Assembly (NCBI RefSeq): GCF_001617365.1
Contig: NZ_LVJR01000028.1
Span: 116,019-180,018 of the forward strand
Source: Rhodanobacter sp. FW104-R8
Lineage (GTDB): Bacteria; Pseudomonadota; Gammaproteobacteria; Xanthomonadales; Rhodanobacteraceae
Length of the DNA: 64,000 nt
Direction: 5' to 3'
In this document: positions 46,935-56,795 of the stretch, piece after piece
Layout: each line of letters opens with the position of its first letter
How positions within the stretch are numbered: the stretch's first letter is position 1
Program-made: the position numbers and the translations under genes
Notes under the pieces: model-generated
Told to the model about the DNA's origin: nothing
What the model saw: only the letters and a program-made list of their open reading frames with translations
The model's database searches: none

Positions 46935-48677
46935 ATGAATCAAACGCGCACCTTCCTCATGTTCGCCCTGCTGGCCGTGGCCTACCTCCTGTTCCTGGCC
47001 TGGGAGAAGGACTACGCGCCCAACCCGCCGCCGGCCGTGGCGGCCAGCGCCGCCGCCGGCACGGCCGCGACGCCGGCCGACGGCAGCGTGCCCGGCGCCA
47101 TCCCGGGCGCAACCGCTTCAGCCGCCGCCACCCCGGCGATCGCCGGCGACAGTGGTCGGGCCGCGCCGGCGACGGCGCAGCTGGTCACCGTCACCACCGA
47201 CGTGCTGAAGCTCGCGGTGGATACCCGCGGCGGCAGCCTGGTGCACGCCGACCTGCTCGCCTACCCGCAGGCGCCGCGCACGCACAAGGCGCCGAACCCG
47301 CCGCCGACCGTGCTGCTGTCCAGCGACGACGCGCACTACGCGGTGGCCCAGAACGGCCTGGTCAGCAGCAGCGACAGCGCCTCGGCGGACCAGCCGAACC
47401 ACTTGGCGCTGTTCCACGCCGAGAAAACTGCCTATACGCTGGCCGACGGCCAGGACGAACTGAAGGTTGACCTCACCTGGCAGGACGCCGCCGGCCTCAA
47501 GGTCACCAAGACCTATACGTTCAAGCGCGGCAGCTACGTGATCGGGGTGAGCCAGCGCATCGACAACGGCGGCGCCACTGCCTGGCAGGGCAACGCCTAC
47601 CAGCAGTTGCTGCGGGTCGAGCCGCCGAAAGCGGGCAGCTGGCTGAAGAACTATACCGATCCGGAGACGCGCAGCTTCCAGGGCGCGGCCTGGTACACCG
47701 GCGAGAAATTCGAGAAGCTGCCGTTCAAGAACTTCGCCGAGCCGAAGGACCGGCTCGATGCCGATATCAAGGGCGGCTGGGCGGCGATGCTGAAGTTGTA
47801 CTTCGTCACCGCGTGGATTCCGCCGGCCGGGCAGACCGAACACTACGTCACCCAGACCCTCAACCCGGACAGTGCGCACCCGCGCTACCTGATCCGCACC
47901 GTCGGCCCCGCGCTCAGCGTGGCGCCGGGGCAGAGCCTCACCAGCCAGTCGCGCCTGTACGTGGGCCCGAACGTGCAGGGCACGCTGGACGCGATCGCGC
48001 CGGGGCTGGATCTGACCATCGACTACGGCATGTTCAAGATCATCGCCGTGCCGATGCACTGGGTGCTGTCGCAGTTCCACGCCATCACGAAGAACTGGGG
48101 CGTAGCGATCATCCTGCTGGTGCTGCTGATCAAGGGCCTGAGCTGGAAGCTCACCGCCATGCAGTACCGCTCCAGCGCCCGCATGCGCAAGCTGCAGCCG
48201 CGCGTGCAAGCGCTCAAGGAGCGCTACGGCGACGACAAGCAGAAGATGCAGATGGCGATGATGGAGCTGTACAAGAAGGAGAAGGTCAACCCGATGGGCG
48301 GCTGCCTGCCGGTGCTGATCACCCTGCCGGTGTTCTACGGCCTGTTCTTCGTGCTCGAGTACAGCCTGGAGCTGCGCCACGCGCCGTTCCTGTGGATCCC
48401 CGACCTCAGCGCACCCGATCCGTTCTACATCCTGCCGGTCATCTACGCGCTGGTGATGCTGGGCACGCAATGGCTGAACCCGGTCGCCGCGGGCATGGAC
48501 CCGACCCAGGCGAAGATGATGAAGGTGATGCCGCTACTGTTCACGGTGATGTTCGCCTTCTTCCCCGCCGGCCTGTGCCTGTACTACGCGGTCAACGGCA
48601 TCGTCGGTCTGGGCCAGCAGTGGTGGATCACCCATCACGTCGACCGCGAGGACGCGGCCAAGCCCCAGGCCGCCTGA
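46935..48677 (+). CDS. yidC: Membrane protein insertase YidC
   Basis: 580 residues. An N-terminal membrane helix (FLMFALLAVAYLLFLAW) is followed by an alanine-rich linker, a large periplasmic beta-sandwich (~90-345) and the C-terminal five-helix insertase core (VALSQ...NWGVAIILLVLLIKGLSWKLT, MGGCLPVLITLPVFYGLFF, MKVMPLLFTVMFAFFPAGLC, in parts). It inserts and folds inner-membrane proteins with or without SecYEG. It follows rnpA. Confidence 0.97.
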   Translation: MNQTRTFLMFALLAVAYLLFLAWEKDYAPNPPPAVAASAAAGTAATPADGSVPGAIPGATASAAATPAIAGDSGRAAPATAQLVTVTTDVLKLAVDTRGGSLVHADLLAYPQAPRTHKAPNPPPTVLLSSDDAHYAVAQNGLVSSSDSASADQPNHLALFHAEKTAYTLADGQDELKVDLTWQDAAGLKVTKTYTFKRGSYVIGVSQRIDNGGATAWQGNAYQQLLRVEPPKAGSWLKNYTDPETRSFQGAAWYTGEKFEKLPFKNFAEPKDRLDADIKGGWAAMLKLYFVTAWIPPAGQTEHYVTQTLNPDSAHPRYLIRTVGPALSVAPGQSLTSQSRLYVGPNVQGTLDAIAPGLDLTIDYGMFKIIAVPMHWVLSQFHAITKNWGVAIILLVLLIKGLSWKLTAMQYRSSARMRKLQPRVQALKERYGDDKQKMQMAMMELYKKEKVNPMGGCLPVLITLPVFYGLFFVLEYSLELRHAPFLWIPDLSAPDPFYILPVIYALVMLGTQWLNPVAAGMDPTQAKMMKVMPLLFTVMFAFFPAGLCLYYAVNGIVGLGQQWWITHHVDREDAAKPQAA

Positions 48678-48688
48678 TGCGTGATTCC

Positions 48689-48806
48689 TGCGATCGTCCC
48701 TGATCGCGAGAATCAAACGGGCGGCCATCCCTGGCCGCACCCCAAGGGAAACCTTTGCGATCATCCTGATCGCGAAAGTCAAGTGGGCAGCCATCCCTGG
48801 CTGCAC
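48689..48806. repeat. Two tandem double-hairpin units between yidC and mnmE
   Basis: Unit 1 (48689-48740) and unit 2 (48756-48806) each hold GCGATC-loop-GATCGC followed by a second stem: GCGGCC-ATCCCT-GGCCGC in unit 1 and GCAGCC-ATCCCT-GGCTGC in unit 2. The paired change keeps the stem intact. The last hairpin is followed by ACTTTCAATT and may terminate yidC. Confidence 0.75.
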
Positions 48807-48866
48807 TTTCAATTAAAGCGGCCGTGCCGGGCAACCGCCGCGGCCGTCTTCGTTTACGCTGATGCC

Positions 48867-50210
48867 ATGAATTGCCCCACCGACACCATCGCCGCCATCG
48901 CCAGCGCTCCGGGTGCGGCCGGTGTGGGCGTGCTGCGCGTGTCGGGGCCGGCGGTGCCGGCGATCGCGCAGGCCCTGCTCGGCCGCGCGCCGCAGCCGCG
49001 CCATGCACACTTCGCCGCGTTCCGCGACGCCGCCGGCGCGCTGCTCGATCGCGGCCTGCTGCTGCACTTCCCCGCCCCCGCCTCGTACACCGGCGAACAC
49101 GTGCTGGAACTGCAGGGGCACGGCAGCGCGGTGCTGCTCGACGCGCTGCTGCGACGCTGCTGCGAGCTCGGCGCACGGCTGGCGCGTCCCGGCGAATTCA
49201 CCGAGCGCGCCTTCCTCAACGGCAAGCTCGACCTGGCCCAGGCCGAAGCCGTCGCCGACCTGATCGCGGCACGCTCGCAGGCCGGTGCGCGCGCCGCGCT
49301 GCAGTCGATGGAAGGCGTGTTCTCGCGCAAGGTCGGGACGCTGTTGCAGGCGCTGGTCGGCTTGCGCGTGCACATCGAGGCGGCGATCGACTTTCCGGAG
49401 GAGGAAATCGACTTTCTCGCCGACCCGGCGATCGCGGCACGACTCGAAAGCCTGCGCGCCGAACTGGCCGAGCTCCTGCGCGAGGCGCAACGCGGGCTGC
49501 GCCTGAATGATGGCCTCAAGGTGGCCATCGTGGGCCGCCCCAACGCCGGCAAGTCCAGCCTGCTCAATGCGCTGGCCGGCAGCGACCGCGCCATCGTCAC
49601 CGCGATTCCCGGCACCACCCGCGACGTGCTGCGCGAATCGCTCAGCCTCGACGGCATCGCGCTGGAACTGGCCGACACCGCCGGCCTGCGCGACACCGAA
49701 GACGAAGTCGAACGCGAAGGCGTGCGCCGCGCCCACGGCGAACTGCAGCGCGCCGACGTCGCCCTGCTGGTCACCACTGCCGCCGACTACGCAGCCGACC
49801 TCGCGTTCTTCGACGCCCTGCCCGCCAGCGCCGAACGCGTGGCGCTGATCAACAAGATCGACCTCGCCGGCATCGCTGCGCGTCGCGAAGAGCGCGACGG
49901 CGCGACCTGGCTGTGGGCCTCGGCGAAAACCGGCGAAGGCCTCGACGCCCTGCGCGAACACCTCAAGCAGCTGGCCGGCGCTGGCAGCGGCGAAGGTGCC
50001 TTCAGCGCGCGTCGCCGTCACGTGCTCGCGCTGCAGCAGGTCGGCGCGCATCTCGATCGCACCGCCACCATCCTCGCCACCACCCGCGCCGGCGAACTCG
50101 CCGCCGAGGAACTGCGCCAAGCCCAGCACGCACTGGGCGAAATCACCGGCAGCTACAGCAGCGACGACCTGCTCGGCGCGATCTTCAGTTCGTTCTGCAT
50201 CGGGAAATAG
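48867..50210 (+). CDS. mnmE: tRNA modification GTPase MnmE
   Basis: 447 residues. With MnmG it makes the 5-carboxymethylaminomethyl group on wobble uridine of some tRNAs. The N-terminal tetrahydrofolate domain, the helical domain and an inserted G domain (GRPNAGKSSLLNALAG; PGTTRD; DTAGLRDTEDEVE; NKIDL) are present, and the protein ends with the essential FCIGK. The ATG at 48867 gives the conserved MNCPTDTIAAIAS. Confidence 0.97.
   Translation: MNCPTDTIAAIASAPGAAGVGVLRVSGPAVPAIAQALLGRAPQPRHAHFAAFRDAAGALLDRGLLLHFPAPASYTGEHVLELQGHGSAVLLDALLRRCCELGARLARPGEFTERAFLNGKLDLAQAEAVADLIAARSQAGARAALQSMEGVFSRKVGTLLQALVGLRVHIEAAIDFPEEEIDFLADPAIAARLESLRAELAELLREAQRGLRLNDGLKVAIVGRPNAGKSSLLNALAGSDRAIVTAIPGTTRDVLRESLSLDGIALELADTAGLRDTEDEVEREGVRRAHGELQRADVALLVTTAADYAADLAFFDALPASAERVALINKIDLAGIAARREERDGATWLWASAKTGEGLDALREHLKQLAGAGSGEGAFSARRRHVLALQQVGAHLDRTATILATTRAGELAAEELRQAQHALGEITGSYSSDDLLGAIFSSFCIGK
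50193..50210 (+). other. mnmE 3' end: candidate integration (attB-like) site
   Basis: The last 18 bases of mnmE (TTCTGCATCGGGAAATAG) encode the invariant FCIGK and stop. In other gammaproteobacteria this position is the attachment site of SGI1-type integrative elements. Here three unusual genes follow directly, but I saw no second copy of the site or an integrase in the window. Confidence 0.4.
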
Positions 50211-50282
50211 GTTTACTCTCCGCAAGTCGGTGGGGGGTTACCGGCCGGAAATATCAGAAGCCAGGGGGCGACGGGAGGAACC

Positions 50283-50894
50283 ATGCGTACGCGCGTCATT
50301 TGCTTCGTTGCAGGTGTTTCGATGCTGGTATTCGTTCCTGCAAGCCGCGCCTCTGACATATACAAATGCGCGGGCCCGTCCGGCGATACGATATTCAGCA
50401 GCGAGCCGTGCCCGGGGCATAAATCAAAACCCGTCCTTCAAATAACGCCAGGCGAAGTCGCCGCCGCGCAGCGCCATCAGGACATTGATACGCTGAACTA
50501 TCTGCTTCGCCAGGGGCGCTTCGGTGACGCAACGTCTTTTGCGAAGCTCAAAGGACTTCTGCCCAACCTGCAGAATCGCGTCCAGCGCATGCAGCAGCAA
50601 TATGTCGCTCAGCAGCAGGACGCGGTAACGAACGCCGAAGAATCCCGCCAAGCCGCCATAGCCGGCTTGGCGGATCGGAACGCGCAACTGAGCGCGCAGA
50701 ACCGAGTGCTGCTAGACGAAGAGGATCGGCAGCAAAACGCGTACGAAGAACAACTACGGCAGCGAAATGCTGCGCAGCAGGTAGCGCGCATGCAGCAGGA
50801 GGCTGCGCAGCAAGCGGCGCAGATGACACCAAAGTTCAACGCAGCGACGGGTCAATGGTGCCAAGATGTCGGCGGCTTTGTAGAGTGCCACTAA
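50283..50894 (+). CDS. Exported DUF4124-containing protein with coiled coil
   Basis: 203 residues. A signal peptide ends near SRA-SD. Residues ~24-45 are the DUF4124 motif (IYKCAGPSGDTIFSSEPCPG, paired cysteines). Residues ~90-185 form a glutamine/alanine-rich coiled coil. The last residues (GQWCQDVGGFVECH) hold two more cysteines. Function unknown. GGGAGGAACC is a good ribosome-binding site. Base composition is clearly less GC-rich than in neighbouring genes. Confidence 0.8.
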   Translation: MRTRVICFVAGVSMLVFVPASRASDIYKCAGPSGDTIFSSEPCPGHKSKPVLQITPGEVAAAQRHQDIDTLNYLLRQGRFGDATSFAKLKGLLPNLQNRVQRMQQQYVAQQQDAVTNAEESRQAAIAGLADRNAQLSAQNRVLLDEEDRQQNAYEEQLRQRNAAQQVARMQQEAAQQAAQMTPKFNAATGQWCQDVGGFVECH

Positions 50895-50905
50895 GGAGCG
50901 ACACG

Positions 50906-51235
50906 ATGACTGACAAGGTTTACTACCAGACCGCGGCGTCCGAAGTCGCCGGCGGCCAGCTCGACCAGGCGCTGTGGATCAAGGTCGGTGCCGAGATGCC
51001 CGGGGCCGACAACGTCGCGCGACAAGCCAAGTACATCCAACTGCGTGCGCAGGAATTGGCGCGCGATACGATGAAGAGCTGCGCAGCGACATGGCTCCGA
51101 CGCACCAAGAAAATCGTACTTGTGCTGGTGGGTTTGATGCTACTCGTTGCGCTGGCGGGCGCTCTTTTTGATTGGGTTTTCCCCCAACACTATTCAGCCC
51201 CGCAGACGCGCGACAGTAGCCCTTATGGGTACTGA
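50906..51235 (+). CDS. Small single-pass membrane protein
   Basis: 109 residues. A soluble N-terminal part (MTDKVYYQTAASEVAGGQLD...) is followed by a basic stretch and one membrane helix (IVLVLVGLMLLVALAGALFDWVF), then a short tail. Not recognised. AAGGAGCGACACG before the ATG is a strong ribosome-binding site, and it begins 11 bases after the previous gene, so the two form an operon. Confidence 0.75.
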   Translation: MTDKVYYQTAASEVAGGQLDQALWIKVGAEMPGADNVARQAKYIQLRAQELARDTMKSCAATWLRRTKKIVLVLVGLMLLVALAGALFDWVFPQHYSAPQTRDSSPYGY

Positions 51236-51244
51236 TGGAGCCCC

Positions 51245-52012
51245 CTATTCATTCTCTGCCTCCAACGGCGCGACCAGGGTGCTCAACCGCCGCAGCTTAC
51301 TGACATTTGCGGTGTTGTAATACGGATTGGGGAAGCGGTTTCGCCCTGCCCATCCGCTCACGTTATACCAGGGCTTACGCGCTTCGTCGTCGGGGAGTAG
51401 CGAGTTCGGCGTGCCGACCGTGAAGTTGTTGGGATCATTACCGAAACGCAGTGTGCCGAGTGACGCGCCGCTATTCGCGCCGTCCGACTGGGAAATTTGT
51501 GCATCGAGCGCCTGCTGGGCAAACTTGCCCTTGTCGCTGGCTAGGTAGGTTTTCCATTCGGCATCGGACGCGCCGGGCTCGGGCATGCTCCCGAACAGCT
51601 GCCGCGATGCCAGGTTGCCTGACGGGTCCATTGTCCCGTTCCGGGTGTATTGATCCTCGTAATCTTTGAACGCTTGTTGCTTCTGCGCAGCGGCTGCGCG
51701 ATCCGCATTGTCCTTCTCGATACCGAGCCGCGCCGCGTCCACGCCGGCTTTTTGCTGCTGCCCGTGCAGGGTAATCAGATCCTTCGTGCTGAAGCCGCCC
51801 GTGCCGCCCGCGGCGCCCGGTACGCCGCCCGTGCCCATGCCCATGCCGCCCATCATCGGCATGCCGTTGCCGGCATCTCCGCGGGAGAGCCCCTGCAGGC
51901 GCCCCGTGATGCGGTTCAGCGTCGCGCGATTGGCCAGGGCCGCCTCGGGATCGTTCGACGTATTCACGCTGGACAGCGCGTTCTGGTATTCCAGCAGCTG
52001 CTGCGGTGACAT
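51245..52012 (-). CDS. Hypothetical protein, glycine/methionine-rich; possibly a phage-type remnant
   Basis: 255 residues from the ATG at 52012; a TTG at 52045 would overlap the rbsK stop. Not recognised. It has a helical start (SPQQLLEYQNALSSVN), a low-complexity segment (GMPMMGGMGMGTGGVPGAAG) and a polar, Asn/Gln-rich C-terminal half (NRFPNPYYNTANVSKLRRLS). No clear ribosome-binding site is seen and the N-terminus reads as if cut from a longer protein. Composition resembles internal virion or ejection proteins, but this is only an impression. Confidence 0.5.
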   Translation of the reverse strand: MSPQQLLEYQNALSSVNTSNDPEAALANRATLNRITGRLQGLSRGDAGNGMPMMGGMGMGTGGVPGAAGGTGGFSTKDLITLHGQQQKAGVDAARLGIEKDNADRAAAAQKQQAFKDYEDQYTRNGTMDPSGNLASRQLFGSMPEPGASDAEWKTYLASDKGKFAQQALDAQISQSDGANSGASLGTLRFGNDPNNFTVGTPNSLLPDDEARKPWYNVSGWAGRNRFPNPYYNTANVSKLRRLSTLVAPLEAENE

Positions 52013-52037
52013 GGCGCGCAGGGTGGCGGCCAAGCAA

Positions 52038-52937
52038 TCAACCAAGCTTTTGCTGTATCAGCAGCGATTGAACTTCGCTAAGTCGAGGCATACCGCCCTG
52101 CGCGCCCAGCTTGGTCACCGACAGCGCGGCGGCGGCGCAGGCCTTGCGCACTGCTTGCGGCAGGCCTTCGTGCAGGAACACCGCCAGCGCGGCGTTGAAG
52201 GTGTCGCCGGCGCCGGTGCTGTCGACCACGTCGACTTTGAAGCCGCGCTGGTGGAGCGGTTTGCCCTGCTCGCGGTACCAGGCGCCTTCGCCGCCGCGGG
52301 TGAGCACGACGGGACAGGGCGAACGTTGCATCAGGCTGCGGAAATCCTCGGCCGGATCGGCGCCGAGCAGGATGGCGAGCTCGTGCTGGTTCGGGGTGAG
52401 GTAGCGGGCGAGTTGCAGCCAGTCGGTCGGCAGCTTCTGTGCGGGGGCGGGGTTGAGGATCACCGGCACGCCGAGGCGGTGGCCCAGGCGCAGGGTGGCT
52501 TCCACCGTTTCAAGCGGGATTTCCATCTGCACCAGCACGGCGTCGGCGCGAGCGATCAGCGACTGCGCCGCTTCGACCTGCGCGGGCGTGACGCGCGCGT
52601 TGGCGGCGGGCACCACGATGATCTGGTTCTCGCCGCCGGCGACGGTGATCGAGGCGGTGCCGCTGGCGCTGTCGGCGAGTTGCACGACGTGATCCAGGCC
52701 GATGCCCTCGGCGGCGAGGCCGACGCGCAGCTGTTTCCCGAAGGCGTCGCCGCCGGTGGCGCCGACCAGGGCCACCTCGGCGCCCAGCCGGGCAGCGGCT
52801 ACCGCCTGGTTGGCACCCTTGCCGCCGGGCACGGTGAGGAAGCGCTCGCCGAGGATGGTCTCGCCGGGGCCGACGAAGCGCGGCGCCTGGGTGACCAGAT
52901 CCATGTTGATGCTGCCGACCACGACGATGCGCGACAT
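52038..52937 (-). CDS. rbsK: Ribokinase
   Basis: 299 residues, PfkB family. It phosphorylates ribose to ribose 5-phosphate. Motifs: GSINMDLV at the start, PGGKGANQAVAAARLGA (~38-54) and the catalytic DSTGAGDTFNAALAVFL near residue 245 with the base aspartate. GGGGAGCAACAG precedes the chosen ATG. No ribose transporter or regulator lies beside it, so it is an orphan kinase here and may act on another nucleoside sugar. Confidence 0.93.
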   Translation of the reverse strand: MSRIVVVGSINMDLVTQAPRFVGPGETILGERFLTVPGGKGANQAVAAARLGAEVALVGATGGDAFGKQLRVGLAAEGIGLDHVVQLADSASGTASITVAGGENQIIVVPAANARVTPAQVEAAQSLIARADAVLVQMEIPLETVEATLRLGHRLGVPVILNPAPAQKLPTDWLQLARYLTPNQHELAILLGADPAEDFRSLMQRSPCPVVLTRGGEGAWYREQGKPLHQRGFKVDVVDSTGAGDTFNAALAVFLHEGLPQAVRKACAAAALSVTKLGAQGGMPRLSEVQSLLIQQKLG

Positions 52938-53056
52938 CTGTTGCTCCCCTCCCATGACGCGCTGGCTTCACTGTGGATGTGCGAGCTTAACCGCTGGCGT
53001 GTCTGGGTCGAAACGGTCGATGTGGTGCGCAGGCGGGCCGCGCTTGACGCGGGCTT

Positions 53057-53106
53057 GATGCCAAGAGCGACCCCGCCCCAGCCCTCCCCTGCGTTGCAGG
53101 GGAGGG
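53057..53106. repeat. Composite palindromic repeat, reverse-orientation copy
   Basis: Arms CCCTCCCCTGC (53082-53092) and GCAGGGGAGGG (53096-53106) are perfect and identical to those at 8080-8103. The flank 53057-53081 is, in reverse complement, close to the flank that follows that copy (TGGGGCGGGGTCGCTCTT). It lies in the 194-base spacer upstream of rbsK. Confidence 0.75.
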
Positions 53107-53131
53107 AGCGGAGCTCAAGCAGAGGGGAAGC

Positions 53132-53755
53132 TCAGGGCGAGGGTACGCGGCCGATGCCGCCGGCGTCGCCGGGCAGCAGGGCCGGCGCGGGACCGGCCAC
53201 GGCGAGCAGGGACTGCGCGTAGCTGTCCTCGAGGCTGACGGTGGAGACCTCGTCCCAGGCGAAGAACGAGGGCTCGCGCATCCACTCCGCGTCGGGGCTC
53301 AGTTCCTGCAGATTGAAGCCGTCTTCCTCGACGTCGATCAGGCGGCCGATGTAGCAGACCTCGGACTCGTCCTCGCTGTCCACGTGTACGCCGATCACCG
53401 GTGCCTGGGCGCCGGCGGCCTGGATTACCTCGCGGATGCCGTCCAGCGGGAAGCCGCGCGGCATCCGCGGCAGGATGCGCTTCAGCGCCAGCGCCTTCTC
53501 CATGAAGGCGTGGTGCTTGTCCGGCGCTTCCAGTTCGGTGACGTCGCGATGGCGCATCACGTACATGCCGTCGTAGGTGATGCCGTCGCCGACCACCCAA
53601 AGCAGGAAGAACTCGCGTCCCACGCCGCCCACGTAGCCGCAGAAGCTGCCGTGCTCAAGCTCCTCGCGCCACAACCGCACCAGCGTCTGCTTCTGCTGCG
53701 CCTCGCGCAACTGGGCGCGCTGGCCGGTGTTTTTCAGTTCAATAACGTTGTTCAC
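53132..53755 (-). CDS. Conserved-looking hypothetical cytoplasmic protein
   Basis: 207 residues from a GTG, family not recognised. The N-terminal half looks like a small beta-rich domain (RLWREELEHGSFCGYVGGVG, FFLLWVVGDGITYDGMYVMR); the rest is acidic (VDSEDESEVCYIGRLIDVEEDG). An extended -10 (TGCTAAAAT, plus-strand 53763-53771) ends 7 bases before the GTG, so the mRNA may be leaderless. It follows hslU by 36 bases on the same strand but seems to have its own promoter. Confidence 0.65.
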   Translation of the reverse strand: MNNVIELKNTGQRAQLREAQQKQTLVRLWREELEHGSFCGYVGGVGREFFLLWVVGDGITYDGMYVMRHRDVTELEAPDKHHAFMEKALALKRILPRMPRGFPLDGIREVIQAAGAQAPVIGVHVDSEDESEVCYIGRLIDVEEDGFNLQELSPDAEWMREPSFFAWDEVSTVSLEDSYAQSLLAVAGPAPALLPGDAGGIGRVPSP

Positions 53756-53791
53756 GGTGTCTATTTTAGCAGACGGGGGTCGCCGGCTTGT

Positions 53792-55132
<1,341 letters not shown>

Positions 55133-55160
55133 GGGTTCACCAGAAAGATGGGGCTTTGGC

Positions 55161-55236
55161 CGTCATCCCGGCGAAAGCCGGGATCCAGTGTGGTCGCGGT
55201 TACAGGCGCTGGGTCCCGGCTTTCGCCGGGATGACG
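55161..55236. repeat. Inverted repeat of the CGTCATCCCGGC type in the hslV-hslU spacer
   Basis: Perfect 23-base arms (55161-55183 and 55214-55236), each starting CGTCATCCCGGCGAAAGCCG in its own orientation, enclose a 30-base loop that includes TCCAGTG. Each arm holds a smaller palindrome CCCGGC-GAAA-GCCGGG. This repeat type is common between genes in many proteobacteria. Confidence 0.85.
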
Positions 55237-55251
55237 ATGGACCGAGGCGGT

Positions 55252-55788
55252 TTACAGCTCTTCGATCGACACGTTGTGGTTGGTGTAGATGCAGATGTCG
55301 CCGGCGATCTTCAGCGCCTTCTCGACGATCGTGCGCGCGTCCAGTTCGGTGTTCTCGAGCAGAGCCATCGCCGCGGACTGGGCGAACGGGCCGCCGGAGC
55401 CGATTGCGATCAGGCCGTGCTCGGGCTCCACCACGTCGCCGTTGCCGGAGATCAGCAGCGACGCCTCGCAGTCGGCCACCGCCAGCATCGCCTCGAGCCG
55501 GCCGAAGCGGCGGTCGGTACGCCATTCCTTGGCCATTTCCACCGCGGCGCGGGTGAGGTTGTTGTTGTGCTTCTCGAGCTTCTGCTCGAACAGCTCGAAC
55601 AGGGTGAACGCATCGGCGGTGGCGCCGGCGAACCCGGCCACCACCTCGCCCGCCTTGCCCAGCCGGCGCACCTTGCGCGCATTGCCTTTCATCACCGTGT
55701 TGCCGAGCGTGACCTGGCCGTCGCTGCCGATCACGACGCGGCCTTCACGACGCACGCAGACGATGGTGGTGGCGTGGAACGATTCCAT
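55252..55788 (-). CDS. hslV: HslV, peptidase subunit of the HslVU protease
   Basis: 178 residues, proteasome beta-like threonine peptidase. The sequence [16 protein letters not shown] indicates that Thr7 becomes the N-terminal nucleophile after loss of a six-residue propeptide, longer than in E. coli, where only Met is removed. GSDGQVTLG and [14 protein letters not shown] are conserved. The start is the ATG at 55788 near GAGCTCCC. It lies between xerC and hslU. Confidence 0.96.
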   Translation of the reverse strand: MESFHATTIVCVRREGRVVIGSDGQVTLGNTVMKGNARKVRRLGKAGEVVAGFAGATADAFTLFELFEQKLEKHNNNLTRAAVEMAKEWRTDRRFGRLEAMLAVADCEASLLISGNGDVVEPEHGLIAIGSGGPFAQSAAMALLENTELDARTIVEKALKIAGDICIYTNHNVSIEEL

Positions 55789-55865
55789 GGGAGCTCCGCG
55801 GGAAGATGTCTGAACGCAGGAGATGGGGCCGCGGGGGTGGGGCTTCAATGTCGCGGGCTTTGGCT

Positions 55866-55890
55866 CCTCCCCCTGCATGACAGGGGAGGG
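55866..55890. repeat. Degenerate member of the CCCTCCCCTGC palindrome family
   Basis: CCTCCCCCTG and CAGGGGAGGG arms around a 5-base loop with one shifted base. It sits 10 bases past the xerC 3' end, between xerC and hslV. Confidence 0.5.
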
Positions 55891-55900
55891 GGCACGGCGG

Positions 55901-56788
55901 TCACGGCTTGCGTTTCGCCCGCGGATGCGCGGCGTCATACACCCTGGCCAGGTGCTGGAAGTCCAGGTGGGTGTAGATCTGGGTGGTGGCGATGTCGGCG
56001 TGGCCGAGCAGCTCCTGCACCGCACGCAGGTCGCCGGAGGATTCCAGCATGTGGCTGGCGAAGGTATGCCGCAGCAGGTGCGGGTGGATGTGCTTGGGGA
56101 TGCCCTGCTGCAGCGCCAGCTTGTTCATGCGCAGCTGCACCGTGCGCGGGTTGATCGGCGCACCGCCGCGGCCGGGGAACACCGGGCCGTCCGCCGGCAT
56201 GCCGTGTTCCGCGCCGAGTGCGCGCAGCGCGGCGACGGCGTGGCGGCCGACCGGCACGATGCGGGTCTTGCCGCCCTTGCCGAGCACGCGCACCTCGCCC
56301 TCGTCGAGGTCGAGGGCGAGCCAGCGCAGGCCGCACAGCTCGGACAGGCGCAGGCCGCTGGAATAGAACAGCTCCAGCATCGCGCGGTCGCGCGTGGCCA
56401 GCGCGCCGTCGCCGCCGGTCTCGACCAGCGCGGTGGCCTCGTCCACGTCGAGCACCTGCGGCAGCTTGCGGCGCACCTTCGGGCCGCGCACGCCGAGCAA
56501 CGGGTCGCTCGCCAGCGCGCCTTCGCGGCCGAGCTGGCGGAACAGGCTGCGGCAGGAGGACAGCAGGCGCTGCAGGCTCTTCGGCGCCAGGCCGGCGCGG
56601 TGCTCGCCGGCGACGAACGTGCGCATCCGGTTCGCGTCCAGCGCGTCGAACGCCGCCAGCCGCTGCTCCTGCATGAAGCGCAGCAGCTTGGCCAGGTCGC
56701 GGCGGTAGCCGGCCACCGTGTGCGGCGAGGCGTGCCGCTCGTCGGCGAGGCGGGCGAGCCAGCGCTCGACCTGTTGTGCCGGCGTCAT
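55901..56788 (-). CDS. xerC: Tyrosine recombinase XerC
   Basis: 295 residues. With XerD it resolves chromosome dimers at dif. The N-terminal SAM-like DNA-binding domain ([19 protein letters not shown]) precedes the catalytic domain, which keeps Arg ([11 protein letters not shown]), Lys, [12 protein letters not shown], the second His in [18 protein letters not shown] and the nucleophile Tyr in that motif. It is 7 bases downstream of the DUF484 gene in the known dapF-DUF484-xerC order. Confidence 0.95.
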   Translation of the reverse strand: MTPAQQVERWLARLADERHASPHTVAGYRRDLAKLLRFMQEQRLAAFDALDANRMRTFVAGEHRAGLAPKSLQRLLSSCRSLFRQLGREGALASDPLLGVRGPKVRRKLPQVLDVDEATALVETGGDGALATRDRAMLELFYSSGLRLSELCGLRWLALDLDEGEVRVLGKGGKTRIVPVGRHAVAALRALGAEHGMPADGPVFPGRGGAPINPRTVQLRMNKLALQQGIPKHIHPHLLRHTFASHMLESSGDLRAVQELLGHADIATTQIYTHLDFQHLARVYDAAHPRAKRKP

Positions 56789-56795
56789 GGCCGGC

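Noticed and set aside
50193..50210. A complete integrated element with attL and attR at mnmE
   Set aside because: No second copy of the 18-base site and no integrase were seen before rbsK or elsewhere in the window, so only a candidate site and possible remnant genes are reported.
55901..56788. Tyrosine recombinase as the integrase of a mobile element
   Set aside because: Its order with dapF, DUF484 and hslVU and its full catalytic set identify it as housekeeping XerC.
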